Notes under the pieces: generated by a model
Told to the model about the DNA's origin: nothing
The model's database searches: none
The model's input: only the letters and a program-made list of their open reading frames with translations
Made by a program: the position numbers and the translations under genes
Assembly: GCA_937983085.1 (NCBI GenBank)
Contig: CALJKZ010000244.1
Coordinates: 1-13,025 of the forward strand
Origin: an uncultured Gemmatimonadales bacterium
Lineage (GTDB): Bacteria > Gemmatimonadota > Gemmatimonadetes > Longimicrobiales > Gaopeijiaceae
Direction of reading: 5' to 3'
DNA: 13,025 bases
In this document: positions 6,719-12,276 of the stretch, piece after piece
Layout of the letters: each line of letters begins with the position of its first letter
Numbering within the stretch: position 1 is the first letter of the stretch

Positions 6719-7161
6719 GGTCCCTACCTCCTACATGGTAGCCGCTCGGCGGGACGAAACTCGTCAGCGCGAACGGCGTCCTCATCCGTCGCTCGCACGC
6801 GCGCGCGACTGCTTCGGCATCTGGCGGAGCATGTCTTCGGCGGGATCGCCCCAGACCTACGGCCACTGGCCCGGAGTACGTGCGAAAGCACGCATTATCG
6901 CACCCGATTAGCCTCGGATCCGGCCCCGCGGCAGAGCGATGGTCGTCGCCATGGACACCCCCGCCACCGGACCGCACGGCCCGACGATTCCGCACCGCTC
7001 CCTCGCGCGCGCGCGCCCGCGTACCGCCCCGGCCCCGATCGAGAGCGCTTCGAGCGGGTCTGCGCCAGCCCCTGTAGAGGCGCAGACCCCCGCGACGCCG
7101 CCGTGCATCGGCGCCGCCCGCGCCGATCCGTTGGGCATCTGCAGGCATACAGGAGCCCACA
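6719..7161. other. 443-base region without a confident gene, between GHKL gene and integrase
   Basis: No frame here looks like a real protein. The plus-strand frame from 6939 is open but gives a Pro/Ala/Ser/Thr-rich product, credible only for its last 17 codons (see the integrase). Features seen are a hairpin with a GNRA tetraloop, CGTGC-GAAA-GCACG (6879-6892), and beside it a possible minus-strand extended -10 box, TGC followed by GATAAT (complement of 6894-6899), which could drive the GHKL gene but has no good -35 partner. Runs of alternating CG occur near 6796-6808 and 7006-7016. An integrase attachment site could lie here; I found no duplicated core inside the window. Confidence 0.4.
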
Positions 7162-7986
7162 GTGGCCCCACAATCGACGCGAAGGGCCTCATCGACCTCT
7201 TCCTCGCCGGCCGACCGCACTGTGCTCTATCTCGGTGCCCCCGAGGCGCATCGGCTCGCCCTGCTCTGGCGCGCCGAGCTCGTCGAGCGCGGCTACGCCG
7301 CCGCCACCATCAACGCCCGCCTCGCCGCGCTTCGCGCCCTGGTCCGCATGGCCCGCGTCCTCGGGCTGGTCACGTGGCAGCTCGAGGTGCCGCGCGTGCG
7401 GCCCGAGCCCTACCGCGATACGCGCGGTCCCGGCCGTAGCGGCATCCGCGCGCTGCTCGCCGAGGTGGAGCGGGCAGACACTCCCAAGGACCACCGCGAC
7501 CGCGCGCTGATCCGGCTCCTGACCGATCTGGCGCTGCGGCGCGGCGAGGCCGTGTCGCTCGACCTCGAGCACGTCGATCTGCAGACGGGGCTTCTCTGGG
7601 TGCGCGGCAAGGGCCGCCGTGGCCGCGAGCCGCTGACCTTGCCAGAGCCGACGCGACATGCTCTGCGCGACTGGATCGCCGTCCGGGGCGAGGAGCCCGG
7701 CGCGCTCTTCTCCGGGATGGTGCGGGGACGCGAGGGCGGGCGACTGACCGGGACTTCGGTCGCGCGGATCGTCCGCCGGCTCGGCGAGCGCGTGGGCATC
7801 TCGGGGCTGCGGCCTCATGGGCTACGCCACGCAGCGATCACCGAGGCGCTCGATCTCACGCGCGGCGACGTGCGGGCCGTGCAGCGCTTCAGCCGCCACG
7901 CCGACCCGCGCACCCTCCTGATCTACGACGACGCGCGACAGGATCGCGCCGGCGAGGTGGCCCAGATGGTGGCCGCCTGGCGCTGA
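7162..7986 (+). CDS. Tyrosine recombinase/phage integrase, N-terminus probably disrupted
   Basis: A 274-residue open frame from GTG 7162, with AGGAG (7151-7155) 6 bases upstream. The catalytic domain is complete: R126 (LALRRGEAVSL), K150 (VRGKGRRGR), H219-G-L-R222 (RPHGLRHAA), H246 (FSRHAD) and nucleophile Y255 (LLIYDDAR). The core-binding helices are at about 28-72 (RLALLWRAELVERGYAAATI, then LAALRALVRMARVLGLVTW). The oddity is residues 2-20, which are Ser/Arg/Thr-rich with poor third-base bias. The other frame over 7164-7214 reads GPTIDAKGLIDLFLAGR with almost pure C/G third positions and looks like the genuine N-terminal helix of such an integrase. About 30 further residues normally expected between that helix and GAPEAHRLALLW seem to be missing. 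The enzyme may be defective, or two compensating lesions may have kept the frame open. It converges on the terminase with only 6 bases between stops. Confidence 0.88.
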   Translation: MAPQSTRRASSTSSSPADRTVLYLGAPEAHRLALLWRAELVERGYAAATINARLAALRALVRMARVLGLVTWQLEVPRVRPEPYRDTRGPGRSGIRALLAEVERADTPKDHRDRALIRLLTDLALRRGEAVSLDLEHVDLQTGLLWVRGKGRRGREPLTLPEPTRHALRDWIAVRGEEPGALFSGMVRGREGGRLTGTSVARIVRRLGERVGISGLRPHGLRHAAITEALDLTRGDVRAVQRFSRHADPRTLLIYDDARQDRAGEVAQMVAAWR

Positions 7987-7991
7987 GCGCC
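7979..7991. terminator. Tiny hairpin with the integrase stop codon in its loop
   Basis: GGCGC (7979-7983) and GCGCC (7987-7991) pair around TGA, which is the integrase stop codon. It sits in the 6-base gap between convergent genes, but a 5-bp GC stem is easily a chance event. Confidence 0.2.
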
Positions 7992-7992
7992 G

Positions 7993-9399
7993 CTACGCCA
8001 CGATCCAGCACGAGGTTTGGTGCGTCGCCGCGATCGCGAGAGCCAGCGCGTCGCCGTGGTCGGGGCTCGCGCCGGTGCGCTGTCGGATCTTGTCCTTGGG
8101 CTCGAGCGCGATGCGCCCGTCGGAGCGCTGCTCGTAGCGCGGAGCGCAGAGGTCCGAGCGCAGCTGGTCCTGGATCTCGCCGCGCAGGTCCCCCAGCGCC
8201 GCCTCGAAGCGGATCCACTCGCGCAGCTGCCACCAGATCTGGGTGCGGCGGTTGCTGAACCGGCGCTCGTCGTCGTAGCCCGTCGCACTCGAGCCGAAAT
8301 TCACGGCCTTGGGGCGGCAGCGCTGCTCGCGCAGCCGATCGACCACGCCGCCACCCACGCCCGTGTCGTCGATCGCGATGCGCGAATCGGAGATCCGAAA
8401 CTCGCGCGCCAGGGCCAGGACGCGCCCCGTGGTGCGCATCAGATCCTGGCCGCTGAAGCTCTCCACCCGCAGCACGCGCCCGCCCTGCACGACGTAGATG
8501 ACGGTCTGATCCCGCCCGAAGCGGGCGACGTCCACTCCCATCGAGAGCAGCCCGCTTGAGCCCTCGGGGGCGCGGCGCGAGAGAGCGTCCTCGACCTCGC
8601 CGATGGAGATCAGCGTGTCGTCGCTCGACGTCGGGAAGCGCCCCAGCACCTTGCTCTGGTAGACGACCGAGTCCTTGCCCCAGCGCCGTGCCATCTCCTC
8701 GACCCAGCGCGGCGTGACACCCCACGCCATCTGCTCAGCACCCGGCTGGAGGTTCGGGCAGTCGAACGCCGAGATCGGGATGACCCTCCAGTCCGGCGAC
8801 TTGCAGACGCGCTCGAACTCAGTCCCGCTGGCGGGGTTTCCGATCGCGAGCACCTTCGCGCTGGCTGAGGTCAGGAGCGAGTCGACCGAGGCCCACACCT
8901 CGCGCGGGATCCCCGCCGCCTCGTCCAGAACGACCAGGAGGCTGCCCGAGTGGTAGCCGCTCATCCGCACGGCGGAGTCCTGCGCCTTGTCGGGGCTCGT
9001 CGCGAACCCCGTCGCGAACCAGTCCGCGTCGATCTCCCAATGGGTCAGCGACGGTGTGCCGATCCCCGGATCCCCGCCCAGCTTGCGCACCATGCCCGCG
9101 AAGCGGCTGCGGATCTCGGACCAGAGCAGGTCGCGCACCTGCCGCTGCGTGGGCGCCGTCGTGATGACCTTGGACGGCTGGTGGGCGAGCAGATGCTGGA
9201 CCACGGCGACCGACGCCACGAACGTCTTGCCCGACTCATGGCAGCTCGGCACCGCGACGCGGCGGTGGTCCCGGATGGCCTCGAGAATCTGTCGCTGCCG
9301 GTCCCAGAGCGTCTCGACGCCGAGCATCGTGCGGGCGAAGAAGACGGGGTCTCTGCGCCAGCGACGCACAACGTGCACGAGCTCAGGCGCTGCGGTCAT
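7993..9399 (-). CDS. Phage terminase large subunit (packaging ATPase-nuclease)
   Basis: A 468-residue protein starting at ATG 9399, with GGAAGGG 4-5 bases upstream. The 25 codons further upstream in the frame lie inside the preceding gene and are rejected. The ATPase part has a Walker A-type loop S-C-H-E-S-G-K-T (52-59), a Walker B strand LLVVLDEAAGIP (154-165, with catalytic Asp-Glu) and a coupling motif IGNP (186-189). The RNase H-like nuclease part has GVDVARFGRD with D290, IAIDDTGVGGG with D344 or D345, and SPDHGDALALA with D447/D450. Both activities look intact. It translocates phage DNA into proheads and cuts it. Length and motif order fit the family. The start overlaps the upstream small gene by 17 bases, suggesting coupled translation. 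No portal follows; the integrase faces it directly. Confidence 0.95.
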   Translation of the reverse strand: MTAAPELVHVVRRWRRDPVFFARTMLGVETLWDRQRQILEAIRDHRRVAVPSCHESGKTFVASVAVVQHLLAHQPSKVITTAPTQRQVRDLLWSEIRSRFAGMVRKLGGDPGIGTPSLTHWEIDADWFATGFATSPDKAQDSAVRMSGYHSGSLLVVLDEAAGIPREVWASVDSLLTSASAKVLAIGNPASGTEFERVCKSPDWRVIPISAFDCPNLQPGAEQMAWGVTPRWVEEMARRWGKDSVVYQSKVLGRFPTSSDDTLISIGEVEDALSRRAPEGSSGLLSMGVDVARFGRDQTVIYVVQGGRVLRVESFSGQDLMRTTGRVLALAREFRISDSRIAIDDTGVGGGVVDRLREQRCRPKAVNFGSSATGYDDERRFSNRRTQIWWQLREWIRFEAALGDLRGEIQDQLRSDLCAPRYEQRSDGRIALEPKDKIRQRTGASPDHGDALALAIAATHQTSCWIVA

Positions 9400-9949
9400 C
9401 GTGCCCTTCCGCGTCCTGCACCTCGGCGGTCGCGTCGATCGTGTCACCCTCCACATCGACGTGCCGCAGCGCACGCAGCCCGTCGCCCAGGGAGACGACG
9501 ACGTTGCTCTGGACCGAGGCCGGTGCGTGCTCGCGGATGCCGAACGCGGCCAAGACCAGCCGCGCGGCGTCGAGCATCACGCGGGCCTTGCGCGTGTCGC
9601 TGAAGCTGCCGGCGAGCACCTCGCTCACCACCTCGGTCGCGTTGTCGGTGAGAGCGGCGAGCCGGGCGTTGGCGATGTCCTTGGCGCGCATGAGGAGCTC
9701 GGGGGCGGCGCGCTCCAACAGAGCCGCGAGCTTCTTCTGCAGCGTGATGTCTGCGGGGCGCGCCGTCGTCCCGCGGTAGCGCTGAAGCCCCGTGCGCGGG
9801 TCGCTCGCGACGGCCCAGAACGCGTCCAGCGGCTCCTCGCCGGACTCGGTGCGCTGGATCCAGGCCCGCACGCGGACGCGGTCGAGCGTCGTGGCGCGCC
9901 GGCGCGGCGTGCCGGAACCGGCGAGCGACGGGAGCGCGGACGGACACAT
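9383..9949 (-). CDS. Candidate terminase small subunit (unrecognised family)
   Basis: A 188-residue protein starting at ATG 9949; the ribosome-binding site is weak (CTGGG). Longer versions of the frame extend into the divergent gene and are rejected. The N-terminus is short and basic (TPRRRATTLDRVRVRAWIQR). The middle, about 66-138, is mainly helical (DITLQKKLAALLERAAPELL, then RAKDIANARLAAL, then RKARVMLDAARLVLAAFGI). The C-terminus (150-188) is acidic and probably flexible. I see no clear helix-turn-helix match to known small terminases. The role is inferred from position: it lies directly upstream of the large subunit, overlaps it by 17 bases, and has the basic-then-helical plan and size usual for small subunits. 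Confidence 0.75.
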   Translation of the reverse strand: MCPSALPSLAGSGTPRRRATTLDRVRVRAWIQRTESGEEPLDAFWAVASDPRTGLQRYRGTTARPADITLQKKLAALLERAAPELLMRAKDIANARLAALTDNATEVVSEVLAGSFSDTRKARVMLDAARLVLAAFGIREHAPASVQSNVVVSLGDGLRALRHVDVEGDTIDATAEVQDAEGHDDRSA

Positions 9950-10034
9950 GTCTGCCCAGGATACGGGCGGCGGGGACGAACTCCTGAGCAGTGTCGGTTC
10001 GCGTACGAGAATCGGGATCGAAGGAGAGAGACCA

Positions 10035-10745
10035 ATGACGCTGCAACGGACGCCATTCGTGCCGCGGGTGGCCGCGCTCCGCGAGCGGTTCGACGCGTGG
10101 CTCACCGGACCCGGAGAGCAGGACGTCCCACTCGCCACAGAGCTGGAGCGCTTGGCGTACGACCTGGAGGAGGCTGGTGCGGCCCCGAGCGCCGTGTCTG
10201 GCCTGCGTGCGCGCGCCATCCAAGTGCGGAGCTTCTCGTCGATGGACGGGATCAGCCGCGCGATCAACAACGGGCTGTCGGGTCTCTACGGCAGGCGAGG
10301 CGCTCCGGAGAGCCAAGCCTCCTTCGACCGCGCCAAGTTCGCCGCCGAGGACATCGACGCCGAGCTCGCTGCCGGTCACTCGCGAACCGACCGCGCACAG
10401 TTGCGGCGCGCAGACCCTGAAGGGTCACTCGCAACCCCCAGCGTGCCACAGAACGTGCGCCTCGTAGTTCGTGATGGGCGCGCATGGCTGACGACGCAGC
10501 GCGACATGCTCAAGGCGATCCGGAGCCAGACAGCAGATCCCACTGACTCGACGTCGGACCGCCTGACGGTGTCCAACGCGACGCTTGGCCCCGCACTCCG
10601 TGCAGGAGAGCAGGGCGATCCGGCCGGGATACCTGAGGCACGTTGCGTCGGCCAGGCGCAGAACGGACGTCGCCTGTACGAGGCACCGCTGGACCGGCTG
10701 ATCGACTGGGCACGCGCGAATCACCGCGTCACACGAGCGGAGTAG
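10035..10745 (+). CDS. Unknown protein, 236 residues
   Basis: I do not recognise this protein. The start at ATG 10035 is supported by AAGGAGAG about 8 bases upstream; the frame is open for 81 codons further back, but that stretch runs over the start of the divergent small-terminase-like gene and looks like shadow sequence. The N-terminal half is helical (RVAALRERFDAWLTG, then ATELERLAYDLEEAG). A conserved-looking core, about 64-112, has RSFSSMDGISRAINNGLSGL and FDRAKFAAEDIDAEL. The C-terminus ends with a helix (APLDRLIDWARANH). No cysteine cluster, membrane segment or known catalytic motif is seen. It diverges from the terminase genes with an 85-base gap, and the HTH operon follows about 80-110 bases later. 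Confidence 0.75.
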   Translation: MTLQRTPFVPRVAALRERFDAWLTGPGEQDVPLATELERLAYDLEEAGAAPSAVSGLRARAIQVRSFSSMDGISRAINNGLSGLYGRRGAPESQASFDRAKFAAEDIDAELAAGHSRTDRAQLRRADPEGSLATPSVPQNVRLVVRDGRAWLTTQRDMLKAIRSQTADPTDSTSDRLTVSNATLGPALRAGEQGDPAGIPEARCVGQAQNGRRLYEAPLDRLIDWARANHRVTRAE

Positions 10746-10750
10746 TCCGG

Positions 10751-10821
10751 GGATCCGAGGATCCATTTCAGCGGCTCGCAGTCTCAAGCGGCAGCAGGGC
10801 GTGGATCCATCCGGATCCACG
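10751..10821. promoter_or_regulatory. Cluster of four GGATCC sites with a 22-bp inverted repeat (possible operator)
   Basis: GGATCC occurs at 10751-10756, 10759-10764, 10803-10808 and 10813-10818. The last two form a perfect inverted repeat, CGTGGATCC (10800-10808) and GGATCCACG (10813-10821), with a 4-base spacer. The first two are direct copies 8 bases apart. The cluster fills the gap before the excisionase-like HTH gene, so autoregulation through an operator is a natural reading. GGATCC appears only singly elsewhere in the window. Confidence 0.5.
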
Positions 10822-11067
10822 ATGGTGGTCGTCGCGCAGCGCATGTTCCCTGCGTGCATGGAGAGCACGTACACGCGCACTCGCGGCATCCCCGAGATCC
10901 TGCTCGTCGAGGATCTGGCGGCGGCGCTCGCGATCTCACCCCAACACTGTCGGCGCCTGCTCGCGCGGGGAGTGTTGCCGGGGCACCGACGCGGACGGCG
11001 GTGGATCGTCCTGCGGCACGAGCTGCTCGAACACCTCGCCGGCGACGTCGAGCAACGCGATGGGTGA
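10822..11067 (+). CDS. Excisionase-like helix-turn-helix protein (MerR-type HTH)
   Basis: A small protein of 81 residues from ATG 10822. The start is uncertain: GTG 10801 (88 residues), ATG 10843 and ATG 10858 (69 residues) are alternatives and none has a clear ribosome-binding site. I chose 10822 because third-base bias becomes coding-like there and because 10801 would put the operator-like palindrome inside the gene. The C-terminal part is a typical excisionase-family domain: ILLVEDLAAALAISPQHCRR, then LLARGVLPGHRRGRRWIVLR and a final helix HELLEHL. The pattern of helix, turn, recognition helix, Gly-x-Leu-Pro wing and Gly-Arg-Arg-Trp strand matches this family, which bends att-site DNA or represses transcription. 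It is the first gene of an overlapping operon of four. Confidence 0.75.
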   Translation: MVVVAQRMFPACMESTYTRTRGIPEILLVEDLAAALAISPQHCRRLLARGVLPGHRRGRRWIVLRHELLEHLAGDVEQRDG

Positions 11068-11356
11068 GACGAACCGCACCGCGACCGCCGTGGCATTCCT
11101 CGTGGCCGACATGGTGGCGCAGCGGCTCGCGCTCTCGTGGCCGCTGGTCGACGGCCGCTCCGAAGAGCGCGCGGTGCTTCGGGCCTGGGCACAGGCAGCG
11201 GGCGTCCCGCGCAGTGACACGCGGCGGGTCGGCCGCGCGCTGCGCCTACACGGCATCTGCCGCGACGACGGGACCGTCTGCCCGGAAGCCGAGCGGGTTC
11301 TACAACACGAGGCGGCTGAAGCGCTGCGCGGCTCTCCACGGCGGCGGCGATCGTGA
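11060..11356 (+). CDS. Unknown 98-residue protein, possible helix-turn-helix
   Basis: The start at ATG 11060 overlaps the previous stop by 8 bases, and its own stop overlaps the next start (GTGA, 11353-11356), so it is translationally coupled on both sides. I do not recognise the family. Residues about 5-30 form a hydrophobic helix (VAFLVADMVAQRLALSW), too short and mixed for a sure membrane span. Residues 36-68 (ERAVLRAWAQAAGVPRSDTR and following) have the spacing of a helix-turn-helix. The C-terminus is basic (RGSPRRRRS). Two cysteines (C67, C74) are seen, not a metal motif. Its place between an HTH regulator and the candidate replication initiator suggests an early phage function. Confidence 0.75.
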   Translation: MGETNRTATAVAFLVADMVAQRLALSWPLVDGRSEERAVLRAWAQAAGVPRSDTRRVGRALRLHGICRDDGTVCPEAERVLQHEAAEALRGSPRRRRS

Positions 11357-12276
11357 GCGCCGGCGACCGTCGATCCCCCGCTCCCCTCCGTGACTTGCTC
11401 AAGCGCGTCGTGGCCGACGCCGCGGACAAGCGCTTCGAGATGTTCACGCACGCGGCGAAGTCGAGGAAGCGGCGGCGCGGCTGGTGCGAGCTGCGGTTCG
11501 ACGCGGCGGCGGCGTCCGGCCCGGATGCACGCTTGGGCTACACGCACGTGCCGAATCTCGCTCTTCGTCTCCTACGGGACGCGAACGCGTCGCGTACCGC
11601 GTACCGAGTCTCGCTCCACCTGCTACGGACCGTCTCCCGCCGCCATCCTTGCGGTGCATCCCCGGCGGATCGCTACGTCATCGCGACAACCGGCGCCTGG
11701 ACGATCGACGCCATCGCCGACGCGACCAACTGCGACGCGCGAACGGCCTCACGCACGATCGACGCCCTGCAGAGAGATGACCTCATCTACGTGCTGGCCA
11801 GGACTCGGGCCCGAGTGTCGCCTGCGCGCAGGTTGATCTGCCTGCTCCCGCTGTTCCGAACCGACTCGGACGACCTGCTTCGGTCGATCACGACCGAAGC
11901 TCGCGAACTGCTGGATCTGCGGATCGAACCGTCCGCACGTGCGGACGGGCGTGTCATGAGTGCGGACGAGCCCGTCCGCAGGCCTGCGGACGGGCTCGTC
12001 CGCACTCCGATCCTGACCAGGACCGAATCCGCGTGCCGCCTCGCGCCCCGGAAAGGACTCCCCCAGGAATCCAAGAAGGCACTCGCGCACGCGGACGCCG
12101 ACCGACGGGGGGCAGGAAGACGAGCGCCCGGGACTCCGGACACCGCCGGCACATCAAGACCGCTTCGAGCACGGACTCCCCCCGGCTCGGAAGCGGAACG
12201 GACAGAGCGCTTCGAGCAGCGCCGCGCGCAGGCTCTCGCAGCACTCGCGGGGGACGACGAGAAGAGGAAGCCGTGA
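11353..12276 (+). CDS. Winged-helix protein, candidate phage/plasmid replication initiator
   Basis: A 307-residue basic protein starting at GTG 11353, which overlaps the preceding stop by 4 bases. Its end overlaps the methyltransferase start in the same way (GTGA, 12273-12276). Residues about 60-170 form the folded core, with a winged-helix segment at 116-150: WTIDAIADATNCDARTASRT, then IDALQRDDLIYVLAR, like the fold seen in phage and plasmid initiators and DnaD-type proteins. The N-terminus (36-44) is Lys/Arg-rich. From about 190 on it is disordered and rich in Arg, Pro, Ala, Thr and Glu. This tail contains the palindromic repeat cluster (codons 193-219). In phage lambda O the initiator's DNA-binding domain comes first and the origin iterons lie in the same gene after it; the arrangement here is similar. 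The initiator role is inference; the fold match is moderate. Confidence 0.72.
   Translation: MSAGDRRSPAPLRDLLKRVVADAADKRFEMFTHAAKSRKRRRGWCELRFDAAAASGPDARLGYTHVPNLALRLLRDANASRTAYRVSLHLLRTVSRRHPCGASPADRYVIATTGAWTIDAIADATNCDARTASRTIDALQRDDLIYVLARTRARVSPARRLICLLPLFRTDSDDLLRSITTEARELLDLRIEPSARADGRVMSADEPVRRPADGLVRTPILTRTESACRLAPRKGLPQESKKALAHADADRRGAGRRAPGTPDTAGTSRPLRARTPPGSEAERTERFEQRRAQALAALAGDDEKRKP
11929..12007. repeat. Intragenic palindrome/iteron cluster, candidate replication origin
   Basis: Six copies of TGCGGACG or its complement CGTCCGCA lie in 79 bases: forward at 11940, 11961 and 11985, reverse at 11930, 11973 and 11997. They build a perfect 20-bp palindrome (11929-11948, halves CCGTCCGCAC and GTGCGGACGG) and a perfect 50-bp palindrome (11958-12007, centre AGG/CCT), separated by 9 bases. 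Inner spacers are CG, AGCC, GGCC and GGCT. The array is inside the candidate initiator gene, downstream of its winged-helix codons. It could be iterons of an origin, a strong mRNA hairpin, or an inserted palindromic element. No clearly AT-rich stretch follows. Confidence 0.75.

Noticed and set aside
6939..7214. Plus-strand frame 6939 onward as a separate Pro/Ala-rich protein
   Set aside because: Only its last 17 codons look genuine, and these are better explained as the displaced integrase N-terminus. The rest has low-complexity composition and a weak start.
5807..7510. Plus-strand open frame of 567 codons opposite the GHKL-nuclease gene
   Set aside because: It is antisense to a protein with all catalytic motifs intact, has no recognisable domain, and ends in Arg/Pro/Ser-rich sequence.
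9400..9474. Upstream extension of the terminase large subunit by 25 residues
   Set aside because: The stretch is Arg/Thr-rich, lies within the preceding gene and lacks a ribosome-binding site, whereas ATG 9399 has GGAAGGG.
8987..10420. Plus-strand open frame of 477 codons opposite the terminase genes
   Set aside because: Shadow of the terminase large and small genes; its product has no domain and biased composition.
11929..12007. CRISPR array
   Set aside because: The repeats are 8 bases long in alternating orientation with 2-13 base spacers, unlike the long direct repeats and equal spacers of CRISPR.
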